From positions 558,001 to 622,000 of the forward strand of contig NOKP01000012.1 in the NCBI GenBank assembly GCA_002682825.1: a stretch of 64,000 bases of DNA, read 5' to 3'. Shown one piece after another: positions 23,152 to 33,619 of the stretch; within the stretch, counting starts at the first letter, position 1; each line of letters opens with the position of its first letter. The position numbers and the translations under genes are program-made. The DNA comes from Neonectria sp. B-13. Its lineage: Eukaryota > Ascomycota > Sordariomycetes > Hypocreales > Nectriaceae. The notes under the pieces are model-generated. The model was not told the DNA's origin. It searched no databases and worked only from the letters and a program-made list of their open reading frames with translations.

Positions 23152-24605
23152 CTAAATGTCCTCCAGCATCCTTGGCAGGATTGCATCTGTCGTGTTCCAC
23201 AGCATGGCAGCATTGTTATTCATCCAGTAAGCTCCCGTGTACCAAGTTGACCGAAGACCCTGCAGCGCATTTGCCTGGGACACAATGCCACCGCGCAGCT
23301 GATCAACGGACCAGCGTCGGTACATAATTCCATGATCGTCAAAGGCTTTAAAGTCCAGCTGATTAACATCTCCCGCGGGGACCGTCCCGGCATCCATAAG
23401 GTTCTGCAGGGAGCTGCGCACAAGGCTCTTTGCGTCCTCGAGTTGCGTGTCGCTTGGGACAACCACCAGAGTACGGTACACAGGTCCCGTTGATGAGTTC
23501 CCTTTGTACTTGAAATCGGCCAAAAACGGGACAGCAGGATAGGCGAGGTAGTTGGCGGCCACAGCTTCCGGGACCGTGTTGGCAACCACCTGCGCCGGCA
23601 AGGATGGGTGTGATACAATGCCTGTGTAGTAGCGATTGCCCGTGGTTGACGAGAGAATAGCTAGCTCTTGACCGTCTAAGTCAAAGACTTCTGGCTTCAA
23701 CGTTTCCGGTCCAATGGAAACTAAGAGTCGCTTAGCGTTGATTTCGGTCGTGTTCCCATCCTTGCTCTTCACACGAAGCCGCACTCCATGATTCGATCTT
23801 TTGGCCGAGACTACCTCGCTCTCATACATGACATCGTTGCCTAATAGCTGCGCGGCCTTCTGGTAGATTTCAGAGTTGTCGCCCGAGGCTGGCTGAAAAC
23901 CTGTTAGGGTAGGGTAGTACGCCTTCCACACATCAATCATGAGCGCAGTCTTCAAGTCGACGACAACAGTATTCCAGATCATCGAACTTGCGGCTTCTAG
24001 ATTGTACTTGCGCGCGAACTCGTCCCATGTCAGCAGGAGATCTTCTGGTATATCGTCACCAGCGGGAAAGCCCAAGCTCGTGGGCAGCATCAGGCTTCCG
24101 TACTTGTGCCACTGATCACGATATCTGCCCATTGCGGCGGCGACTTCCTCGCTACTGGGAGGTGTATAATTGACCGGCTTGCCATCCCCAAAGTCCGCAT
24201 ACAGTGTTTGTGTTTGACCAAAATCGGGGGTCCTGACGGGAATATTGAAACGGGCAAAGAAGTCGGTAGATGCGGTAATGTTCGTAAAGACCTCAACACC
24301 GTAGTCGAATGCTTCTCTGGTCACCGGATCATACCAGGCTTGCGTATGGCCACCCTATAAATGATCATGAGCTATCCTGTCACTGATACAGGTTCAATAT
24401 TCCAAAAGGATTGTCATACCAAGCGATTTTCTTTCTCAACCACTACGATCTTCTTGCCAAAATCCTCTCGTAGTCGCACAGCTGCATAAGCCCCAGAACC
24501 CCCGCCGCCTATGATAACAACGTCCGTGTCGATAGCAGAGTTTCCATACTTAGTGGCTTCTGCCGCTGCCCCTAGAGCAATAAAGAGAATTTTTACCAAA
24601 GCCAT
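23152..24605 (-). CDS. FAD-dependent oxidoreductase of the beta-cyclopiazonate dehydrogenase type
   Basis: Flavoprotein oxidase of 462 residues encoded by two minus-strand exons, 24605-24420 and 24354-23152, with a 65-bp intron in phase 0. It starts with a signal-peptide-like segment (MALVKILFIALGAAAEA), followed by the dinucleotide-binding motif DVVIIGGGGSGAYAAVRL and an acidic residue at VVVEKENRLGGHT, the usual FAD motif pair. The C-terminal end has WYTGAYWMNNNAAMLWNTT, as in fungal proteins often annotated as beta-cyclopiazonate dehydrogenase (CpaO-like). That enzyme oxidises an indole alkaloid, but this group is broad and the name does not fix the substrate. The signal-like N-terminus suggests secretion or vesicular location. 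Confidence 0.85.
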
Positions 24606-25677
24606 GGTGTGTGCCTGGGAGGTAGATGAAGTGATAGAATGATTCTCAGCTGCCAGATGGTTGGAGTGAACTGTCACACTCTTTTGAATTCGTCTACCTA
24701 TGTTATACAAAACGAGCAGTTATCTCACTATTTGCGAAAGTACGACAATGCAAAGCGGCGGTCAAAGCCATGCTAGACCTCGTATAGCTAATCACAGTGC
24801 CGCCGTGGTCAGACAGAAACCTCTAAAACCTGAATGACCTGTAGAGAGATTTGTTCTTAATTTTTCCGAGCAGAAATAACGGACAAGATAAATACCGGTG
24901 ACGCGCGTTTGTAATTTGGAAAGACGGCGTGAGTGCATCTCAGTGGGCTTCAAGCATGCCTGTTTACGTAGCACGGACAGTGGACGTTCCATAAATTAAT
25001 TTATACGAGTGGAGTGCTACATAAAACCTTACTGCGTGCGGGTGTCCTTCCGGAATACCTTTGATCCCACCCTGTCAGCACTAACCATTAAAAGCCGATG
25101 GCTGCAAAGTAAACTACGTTTCGGCTGCAGACCCCAGTAATAATGAAATGTGGCGGAGAAAGTAGGCTTAGCATCTTATACGGTCGTGTTGATATTGAAG
25201 TTGTTCCGGAGCACTTGGTCGCGTTGGAGGAGTACCGGCATGTGGCGTATCAATACAACATGGAAAATTTGAGTAGGCCCGGCAATCCCCAAGTTTGTCG
25301 ATCCTTCTTACGTCACGTCACGCAGAACCGGTCCGAAGCGTTAGCTGTCTTGTCTCGGCGCCGAAGGTCTCTAGGCGGAAGACGGGACTGATTTGTTGAT
25401 TACGGGGTAAAAATTGTCCGAGAACAATGTCGACTACTACAATACCTGTTGATCCGAGGTACAATGAAGTAGGGATTAGACATTCAAGGTAATTGACGGG
25501 TTGGAGCGGAAGTCAATTCAATTGCTAAGTTCTCCCCGGATTCAGACTGTACACATGTTGATGCTCCGGGAAACCCGAGGAAGACAAATTCGAGCAAGGT
25601 CAGCGTTTTGGATGGCCGATTCGTCCGGAATTCTCCTTTACATCCAGTCGGTGGTTTGATAGCGGAAATGAGAATGA
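24606..25677. other. Intergenic, nothing recognised
   Basis: Upstream region of the flavoprotein gene followed by sequence without a supportable gene. An 82-residue frame at 25143-25391 has no recognisable motif. Confidence 0.5.
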
Positions 25678-26210
25678 GTGAGGATGCCACCCGAGCATAG
25701 TCAGAAGCTAAAGCGGCCTCGCCGGGCCATAACCAAGGAGGGGAGGAGAGCTCTTCAAGGTTACCTTCGGAGTCAATCCGAACAACCATCCATTGACGCT
25801 TGTTATAGGTGGTACCAGGCACTCTACAACCGCCCTCTCTCAAAGTTGGCTGCTTTTAAATGGTTAAGCAATCAACACACCTATCTTGACGTAACTCTAA
25901 ATGCCAGTACTTGGATTGAAACGGGCCAGTGGCCTCGCGTTGAAAAAATTCTTTATGGAAGCCACATCATAGTTTCAACCGAGGACAAATTGTCAGTTTC
26001 TTACCGAGGATGACGTACATTGTGTCGTTGAAAACGAAGCAGAGGAAAATATTGAGTTCATTGATCTCAATCCGCCACTGACTGCTGTTCAGGCAATTCA
26101 CGCAATCAACCTCGTTAGGCACTTCTTTAAGTACCAGGAGGAGTCAACGGCAGCGGATACAGAGGCTCTTCATCGCCTAACAGGGAAGGCACTTTATCGA
26201 CAGGCCAGCT
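25678..26210 (+). mobile_element. Internally deleted pogo/Tigger-like transposase remnant
   Basis: The first part (about 25678-25900) resembles the N-terminal helix-turn-helix region of fungal CENP-B/pogo-type transposases: RPRRAITKEGRRALQGYLRS, then a helix pair including ACYRWYQ and FKWLSNQHTYLD. After a frame change, the segment at about 26005-26210 (EDDVHCVVENE, then PPLTAVQAIHAINLVRHFFKYQEE) resembles the extreme C-terminal region of such transposases. The central DDE catalytic domain is missing, so this looks like a non-autonomous, internally deleted copy that has further decayed. The family assignment is by pattern only. Confidence 0.45.
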
Positions 26211-26523
26211 AGTCTACATAGAAAACAAATGGTATTTCAATCAGCGAATCAAGTTCGCCATTCCAGGGCCTCAGACAGAAACCGAGTTCCTCACTTACCC
26301 AGACGACAGAAACAAGGCGGGAAGCGGAGGGGCAACTACCATTCCATCAGTCCTCTTCATTACTCAGCTTACAATGCTAACTTGGCAGCCCTCAACGACA
26401 ATACTTCATGAGAGCGTTGAACGAGAAGAGAACATACTCCTCTTCAATAACGCAGACGATTAGGAATATGTACCATTCTCACACGAGGCCTAAGACTAGG
26501 AGTCTGAACTCAAGCAGGACATT

Positions 26524-28353
26524 TTATCTTCCCTGACCATTTGCCCCATTGCCAGTTCCATTGACACCCGTCGCTGGCTGACCCTTCGCAGCCTCGTCCG
26601 CTTTCATGACCGCATACTTGAAAACGTGTAATAAAGTCTTCGAATCCTCCAACCCGACTGAAACCCTGATTTGGGCTATGGAGATCCCCGAATCAGCCAT
26701 CTTCAATGCTTCCTCGGCACCGTATATAAGATACGTGTACCCCAAAGCAAGTGTCCTGTGCGCGCCTAGATGGGGTCCGTGGTATACGTGAAGATTGTCG
26801 TAAAACGCGACGGCGCTCTCTTGGGATTTGAATCCAATACTGAAGAGACACCCGTAGCCTGGCGTGAAGTCCACTGTAGGGAGTCGCATGAAGATGTCAT
26901 AGTTACCTTGTGCTCCTGCATGTGCGGTAGTAGGGTAGAACACGTCTTGAATGCTACTGCGTTCGTCTTTCGACCGCTTGTACAGCCAGTCTGTAAGCAT
27001 CTTGGCATTGGAGTTGATGATGGCGGACCGGTGGAGGTAGTCCTCGCTGTTATGTCTCAAGGCCCTTGCGTCGCCAATGTACAGATCATTGACGTATTCC
27101 TGATCAAAGTGGTGCTTGAAGTCGTTGTACATCTTACTCGACGGATTGAGGACAACGCTACCCCCCATGACATCGGCGTAGCCACTAAAGGTTTTAGTCA
27201 AGCTGGTGACCATAATGTCCGCAACCGGAAGCATATCGACGTTACAGAATCCGCCAATTGTCTCATCGACAACAAGAACGAAGCCTAGTTCGTCGGCCAG
27301 CCGGCGCAGATGGATGAGATTCGAGGTGAACAGCAGTGGGTTACTTGGATATTCGGTCCAGAGCGACAAGACGGGGCGCCCTTGGGCTTTTTCCTGCCTG
27401 AGGAATTGCTCGAGTGCATGTACGTCGGTGCCTTTGGAAAAGAACTCCAATCCAGTGCCGTACTTCTCGAGGATATGTCTGGTTTCATAGAAAGAAACGC
27501 CCAATATGACGCTCTTGCACTCGCTGTTTTTTGCCAGGCGTTGCAGGTTCTGGTGGACGTTGTAGATAGCCGCCATACCCGACTGAAAAAGATAAACGTC
27601 TGAGGGCTGTACTTTCTTTTCCCTATTCGTAACGGGAGCACGCTCTACAAGGTAGGCGATTCGCTTACGAAGCACCCTATGAGGTGTTTCTAACTGCCCT
27701 TTGAGTACAGGTGCAGCAGCGAGAGGAACCTCTTGAAGCCCGGCCAGGTTTGTGAGCATATGTTCTGCAAAGCGGCTTGAAATTCCAACGCCGGTATCCG
27801 ACCACCAGGGCATGACATGGGCCAGCTTTTCCACCGGAAACATCACGGCGAAGACGTATAGCTTGTCGTTGTTGATTGTGCTGCTTTCCAAGGCCCGAAT
27901 GGACACTGTCGAATTGACAAGAGTCTCCTTGCCGTCTGTCCGGTCGGGGCTAGTAATGTAGCTGACGCATGCTTGTGCCACTTGCAGCCTTGGGAACAGA
28001 AAACATGTGTGTCCCTCAGGGTTTAGTCCCAAGAGCTTTATGATCACCTCAGTAAGCTAAGAGAGTGGTTTCCATGGTCAGCAGGAAGGTTGGTTGATTC
28101 AAGAATAGCAACTCACTTGAACACAATCCTTGTGAAGCAGAATACGCGGGTAGATGCTAACGATTTTGGAAAGATGGACAGGGTCCCGTTCCGAAAGCTT
28201 TACTAGCGCCTTCCATGTAGGTATATGCGATGTGATAGAATGGTGGGGAGCCGGAGGTAAAGGATGAGACCACGGTGTATCAATCTCATCTGGTTCTGGA
28301 ATGCCTCGAAGCTCAAAATCGTCCATAGCCATCTCGCTATAGTTGGAAAACAA
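26524..28353 (-). CDS. Cystathionine gamma-synthase-like PLP enzyme
   Basis: PLP-dependent gamma-replacement enzyme of 589 residues; exons 28353-28117 and 28056-26524 with a 60-bp intron in phase 0. The N-terminal extension with LPPAPHHSITSHIPTWKALV is characteristic of fungal cystathionine gamma-synthases. The PLP-binding region is QSGMAAIYNVHQ, and the Schiff-base lysine lies in VTSLTKTFSGYADVMGG, about Lys367. The usual reaction joins an O-acyl homoserine to cysteine. In fungal secondary metabolism, relatives use other nucleophiles to build C-C or C-N bonds. Its place beside LOG and IPT genes, sharing a 770-bp divergent promoter with LOG, suggests a role in a dedicated pathway rather than in methionine synthesis. 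Confidence 0.9.
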
Positions 28354-29123
28354 ATGCGGAAGAAATCTTATACAACGTCCAGAAAAGGTCCCTTAGGCGT
28401 GAGACTGAATACGAAGATAGGGGTGTCTTTTCCCTACCACATGGTCAGTCTAAGGCGTACTGTTATATAACGTCACATTTACTTGAAGTTATGACAAAAG
28501 CCTATGTTGTAAGTGGATTGAAAGAAAACCTTTGTGCGAACCCAAATTGGTTGACGTTACATGTCAGTCATTCGTAAGAAAAGAATTGCAGCTCAACATT
28601 AATTGTCCGGTCGGAGTACGTCGTCCCGTGCTGTTTAGCCCGTAGATAGTCAGTACCCGGGGGGGAAAACGATGCAAGTGAAAACAGCCCGCTGGATGTC
28701 TTGTCGGAGTATTGTTATAAGTCATGAAACTAGTGTCTGTAAATATTCAGCTCGACTGGCGCAAACATATTAGAAGCACGGACTAATAATCAACACGCGG
28801 ATTGCAAATATACTCCGACTCCATAAGCTAGTACACTTTACTGATCCGTCCGTCTGCAGCTCGCCTGACATAAAGGCGAAAAAGAAATTGAACCTTGTCT
28901 TTTATTAGCACAGTGGGATCTCAGTAAATCGAATACAATTGTGCAAATCCTCAGGCATCGGTCGTAAGAAGCTGTCTGAAACTTAGTTTTTACTTAAATT
29001 CGGTTGTAAATATTCAATTAGCAAAGCCATCTACTACATTGACAGGCAAACAATACAGCACTCAAACGAGCATTTGGCCTTTATTCGATTCAGATTCTTC
29101 TTGAAACTTTCTTGTCTCCAATC
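28354..29123. promoter_or_regulatory. Divergent promoter of the CGS-like and LOG genes, with TCGGAGTA motifs
   Basis: Region between two start codons pointing away from each other. The 8-mer TCGGAGTA occurs twice forward (starting 28611 and 28704) and once inverted (28811-28818). Zn2Cys6 regulators usually bind CGG-containing sites, so this is a candidate operator. The same core recurs upstream of the IPT gene. Confidence 0.5.
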
Positions 29124-29837
29124 ATGATTGAGAATATGACCGCTACTGCGGTAGCCCGTGAAAAGTTTACGCTCTGTGTCTTCTGTGGTGAGTCCGTTTT
29201 GATAGTATGAGCTATCCCTTTACTTACCTCGACAGCAGGTGCCAGTCAAGGAGTATCATCGAAATATGCAGAGGCGACAGAAGCACTTGCAGGGGCCATG
29301 AATTCTCATTCGTGGTCTCTCATCTACGGGGGCGGTACGCTTGGGCTCATGGGAAATCTCGCCAAGAATTTGGTACGGTTATCTGGACCAGAAGCGGTTC
29401 ATGGCGTGATTCCCGAAGCATTGATCAGAACAGAGCGAGGAGTGGTCAAGCCAGAAGTAGTGGAATATGGAAAAACAACCGTGGTCCACAGTATGCATGA
29501 GCGAAAGGCTTTCATGGCTAGTGAGGCCGATGCCTTTGTTGCATTGCCGGGCGGCTATGGTACCGTTGAGGAGTTATTCGAGGTCGTCACATGGAACCAG
29601 CTTGGCATTCATGATCTTCCGGTTGTCTTGTTTAACATCGGTGGCTTCTTTGATCATTTGCTTGCTTGGATTGAGAATTCTGTCCAGGAGGGATTTATAT
29701 CAAGGGGAACTGCTAACATCATCAGTGTTGCAAACACACCAGAGGATGTTGTTAATAGGATTCAGGAGTATAAGTTGGCAACTGGAAGGCATCTTCTTGA
29801 CTGGAGGTCAAAGGATACTAAGACGTTGGCCATTTGA
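29124..29837 (+). CDS. LOG-type cytokinin riboside 5'-monophosphate phosphoribohydrolase
   Basis: Enzyme of 220 residues that would cut N6-prenyladenosine monophosphate to the free base and ribose 5-phosphate. Exons 29124-29187 and 29239-29837 with a 51-bp intron. The LOG signature is complete: CGASQG at the first strand, YGGGTLGLMG (about residues 51-60), MHERKAFM (107-114) and PGGYGTVEE (125-133), the last being the catalytic PGGxGTxxE motif. Proteins with these motifs were once labelled lysine decarboxylases, which is wrong for this group. It is followed 538 bp later on the same strand by the isopentenyltransferase gene, which should supply its substrate. Fungi often have a fused IPT-LOG; here they are separate. 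Confidence 0.92.
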
Positions 29838-30375
29838 AGCCTCCCCTTGGTTTGAGTATGTCGGTAGTTAAGAAGCATGTAGCCAAGCAATAAATTACAT
29901 AACAGTGGACTACAAATCTGAAGCTCGTTAACTAACGGCATCGTCGCTATCACCTTGCTTTAGTTGAGGGCACAAGCATGACCAACTCCTACTATCTTGA
30001 TCTATAAGCCCCATTCACTCAAAATGTTGACAGATTCAGTTTCAATGTGGAGGGTAGTCATACATTACTCCGAGTCTTTTTAAACTTTCCGGAGTGCTTG
30101 GGCAACTGTCAAAGGGTTGCATCGCGGCCCGGCCCGGCATGGTTTCAGAACATTCACCGGGGGATAGTTGACCGATCGGAGTCCTCGTGTGCAAAATAAG
30201 AGACAACTTAATTCAGATGGTCGGATAATACATCTCTGCTTACATACTATCCTTACCTAGAGCTTGATATCAGGATAAAAGCATACCTTCCTTTCCCTTT
30301 CCACAACAGGCTTAGATTAAACACTCTTTACAAACCTTCTCCCCATACTTCCTACCCTACAGCCACCACTTCAAA
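29838..30375 (+). promoter_or_regulatory. Upstream region of the IPT gene with TCGGAGT motifs
   Basis: Contains TACTCCGA at 30065-30072 (inverted form) and TCGGAGT at 30176-30182, the same core found three times in the CGS-LOG promoter. A CT- and CA-rich leader runs up to the ATG at 30376. No gene seen. Confidence 0.45.
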
Positions 30376-31278
30376 ATGTCCTCTCTTGTTCCAATTGTTG
30401 CCATCATCGGGCCCACGGGTATTGGAAAAACACGGCTTAGCGTCAAGGTTGCAAAGGCCATCGACGGTGAGGTAATCTCGGTCGACAGTATCCAAGTATA
30501 CCGCGATTGCCCTATCATGGCCGCACAAGTTACCGCAGAAGAGATGGAAGGAGTTCCCCACCATTTGGTGGATTACTTGGATGCAAATGAAGAGCCTGTC
30601 GACTTCATTACGAAGGCTGTCCAAAGCATCAAGTCCATCCACAACCGAGGTCGCGTCCCTGTCATCTGCGGTGGCTCTACGTCTCTCATGGAGCCACTTC
30701 TGTTCCATCCTTTCATCAAGGAGCAGAACCTTCTCGTCATGGTTCTGAACTCGGATGTAACAACTGTTAGCAACCTTTGCGATGACCGCATTAAGCAAAT
30801 GCTGAAAGACGGTCTTCTGAAAGAGGTCAAGCATCTCTACGAGCTGGAGAAACACTACGGTCGATACAACGACTCTATCCGCACTGGTGCCTGGAAATCA
30901 ATCGGCTACCCAGAACTCCGCGCGTGGTGTATTGCAGAAAGCACCAAAGAGGCTGCAAAGCTACTCCAAGATGGGACGCAGTTGATGAAACAAAACACAC
31001 TGAACTATGCCAGCACACAGCTACAGCTGTTGTGGTCTCGCCTCATTCCGGAAATGTCAGGAATGCAGCGACATTGCCACGTTTTCAACGTGGTGTCACG
31101 TCAGACCTTCTCTCAGGATGTTGAAATGCCAGCTCTCAGGCTGTGCAAAGAGTGGATATTAGATACCGAGAGAGAGAGCACACGGGGGACACCTCTCAAG
31201 GTGGACTATGGAGCCAGTGTGGTCCGATACATGGAGACAACCGAGGTTCCATCTGCGCGTAATGGGAACGGACTATAG
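30376..31278 (+). CDS. Adenylate-type isopentenyltransferase (cytokinin synthase)
   Basis: Intronless gene of 300 residues that would transfer a dimethylallyl group to N6 of an adenine nucleotide. The P-loop GPTGIGKTRLS (about residues 12-22), DSIQVYRDCPI (about 40-50), HHLVDYL and GGSTSLMEPLLF correspond to the conserved blocks of the IPT/MiaA family. It lacks the C-terminal zinc finger and RNA-binding extension of eukaryotic tRNA isopentenyltransferases and is much shorter, which favours free AMP/ADP/ATP over tRNA as acceptor. It follows the LOG gene on the same strand and should feed it. The adenylate specificity is inferred from length and domain content. Confidence 0.88.
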   Translation: MSSLVPIVAIIGPTGIGKTRLSVKVAKAIDGEVISVDSIQVYRDCPIMAAQVTAEEMEGVPHHLVDYLDANEEPVDFITKAVQSIKSIHNRGRVPVICGGSTSLMEPLLFHPFIKEQNLLVMVLNSDVTTVSNLCDDRIKQMLKDGLLKEVKHLYELEKHYGRYNDSIRTGAWKSIGYPELRAWCIAESTKEAAKLLQDGTQLMKQNTLNYASTQLQLLWSRLIPEMSGMQRHCHVFNVVSRQTFSQDVEMPALRLCKEWILDTERESTRGTPLKVDYGASVVRYMETTEVPSARNGNGL

Positions 31279-31909
31279 CTACGTTTTACGAAGTCGGGAT
31301 GAATTTGGATATTGATAACATACGCTTCTTTACCTACCTGCCTGCGCCGGACCTTGGTCCGCCCATGACGCCATTATTGCCTTGGTAACGACAGGGCTTC
31401 TTGTACCTCTTCTCTGCCATGATCTCAAGTGAGGCGAGCATGGGTCAAGTTGTCGCCCTATAGCTTGGTGTCCATTTGTAGAAACCCCAGGGATGATAAT
31501 CTCGGATGAATTCCACTTGTACAAGCTGTATTGAGGAACATGGAGCAGAGGATAGAGATGTTACATGAGTTGAAAAAGTCCGGCGCGTGAGGCTCTGGAT
31601 AATTGACGTTGGGTTGTGGACCTCCCCATGAATATTAGACAACACTGCTCGCTCATTCAAACTGCATCCCCATACACAGCGCCCCCGAGTAGTTAATCAT
31701 GTTGATCTTGTTGGTTTGCGGCATTTTGATACTGCAGGTCACTTTTGAGGAGCCCTGTCAGTCACTAATCTGCATTCATTGAGCTTTCTACGACTCGATT
31801 GCATTTGTTCGTGACGCATTACAAAGTCTCATCAACCCAGGTCCGTGATTTGATTCTTCAGTCACTAGTATTCAAATATGCACTAACAGCTAGAAAGCTA
31901 GATCTTATT
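31279..31909. other. Spacer between convergent IPT and dioxygenase genes
   Basis: No supportable gene. It should contain the 3' ends of both neighbouring transcripts. Confidence 0.5.
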
Positions 31910-33026
31910 TCAAGACATAATGTTTGGCTTTGCCCCCTTTACTTCACGTCGGTTGACAAGGACATCGTCTGCTTCGTCGGTTATAAACGACATGGTCTTC
32001 TTGGTTTCCCACTCCCAAGCCGTCATGTTTGCCGCATCGCCGTCGTCTCCCTGACCTATTAGCCTTTTCATGCTTGCGTTTCGTTCAGGCCTTAAGAAAT
32101 AGGCCATGCTGTACCGGTCCACAAAGCGCTGGTCTCCGGGCGAATAAGTCACTCGATGCGTATTACTCCGAAGCAACCCACCAGTCCACTGCACCATGGC
32201 GTCTCCTAGATTGACAATCAAGTGGCGTGGCTGTGGACGAACCCAAAGCCACGCCTTTGGGTCTGTTGCCGATTGGCCTGGCGCAAGGACCTGTAGACCA
32301 CCAAGCACGTTGACCAGAAGGGTGATTGCGCCGATATCTGTATGGTGACGCAAGGCGGTGCGTAGATCCTCTGCTTTTGAGCTCGCTTCAAATTTCAATA
32401 AGCGAACAAGAGAAAGAGAAGATTCCGTAGGGCGATTCACTGAGGTGAATGTATCGGCAGGCAGGCCAAGCTGAGTTGCGAGAGTGGTGTGAATGGTTGC
32501 AGCTATCTCTTGGTTGTGCTTGAGGAATGAGGTAAAGAGCGGGAGTTGGGTCTGCACAAGGGGAGGAAGCGGCGGAACGGGACCGATTCCCGTGAGGCCA
32601 TCCTGACCTATGTTGAACCACTCGAAACGGTCTGGCTCGTTGGTCTCGGTTTTTCCAACACCGCGCAGTTTAAAACTTCAACGTGTAAGGTAGAATGTTG
32701 CAAAGGAAAGGAAGGCATAAGACTCACCCTTCAAAACTCCTGGGAACATCGACATGATATTGCCTCTTAACATCCTCTGGCAGGCCCATGACTTCTTTGC
32801 TAACGTCGCCCATGAGATGGTCAATCTCCTCCACCAACGTCTCACCTAGCGCATCCCCGCGTAAATCGAGCAGAAAGAAGCCCAACGTCTTGCATGCTTC
32901 CAGGAGGTTTCGAGCGGTGGCCTCGTCCCCCGTGCGAAGACCAACGAGCGAAACGCTGGCAATGGACGCAGTGGGAATATCATCTGGAAAGGGAGGAATG
33001 TTTTCAAAGAGCTTTTCAGAAGCCAT
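31910..33026 (-). CDS. 2-oxoglutarate/Fe(II)-dependent dioxygenase
   Basis: Isopenicillin-N-synthase-like dioxygenase of 354 residues from exons 33026-32728 and 32675-31910 (52-bp intron). The N-terminal DIOX_N part has ACKTLGFFLLDL. The jelly-roll core carries the iron ligands H211 and D213 in RHHTDIGAITLL and H273 in NTHRVTY, and the 2-oxoglutarate-binding R287-x-S289 in DRYSMAYFLRP. It would hydroxylate, desaturate or cyclise a small molecule. Next to IPT and LOG it is a candidate for oxidising the prenyl side chain, a step done by a P450 in known cytokinin routes; that is inference. The start at 33026 is preferred over an in-frame ATG at 33086 because the product then begins as in the family. 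Confidence 0.9.
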
Positions 33027-33619
33027 TGTGCATGTAAGGTGGTGAAGATCTTTGGGACCTGCGGTAGATCGAGTTGACAACGTCAAGAACGGTGTTGATT
33101 AACGTTGGGAAACCGACAGTGACACCGTCCCTTAAATGTAGGGGATCTGGCCAAGGCCTAGCATACCCTTTACATATCTCCCTACTATGTCGCGCGTTGC
33201 AATATCCACAGGCTACGATTAAAACTGGAACGACATACTATTTTTTTTTTCTGTGTTACTCATCATGCATGAAGGTTTGGATCGGACTTTTGTTATCCTT
33301 TAATATATTCCGTGACCCCACCAATGGCCGGCTGAATAATCAAGTACACCTCCGCCGGGGTAATACACGATGTTTCGGTGCCGTACCGGTATTAACCACT
33401 ATATTTCGTACACAAACTATTATTGATGTTAAGAGGTGGTGGCCTGAGGCACCCATGGACTAGATACAACCCAGACCTGCTGGTCTCTCCACCTAGAATA
33501 GCCTCAATCCGATCAATTCCTTGCACTCAACAATTAAACCCTATTCAGCTACCCAGTGTCGTCTATAGCAAATAACACTTGGGCTTGCATTTCATCATCT
33601 TCCCCATCTACAACGAAAC
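33027..33619. promoter_or_regulatory. Divergent promoter of the dioxygenase and aminotransferase genes
   Basis: 593 bp between start codons facing away from each other. It contains ACACCTCCGCCGGGG at 33346-33360. A near-identical 15-mer with two changes lies in the promoter at 37203-37217. A run of T occurs at 33240-33250. Confidence 0.45.

Noticed and set aside
29124..29837. Lysine decarboxylase annotation for the LOG protein
   Set aside because: The PGGxGTxxE motif and size define the LOG phosphoribohydrolase group; the decarboxylase name is a historical mislabel.
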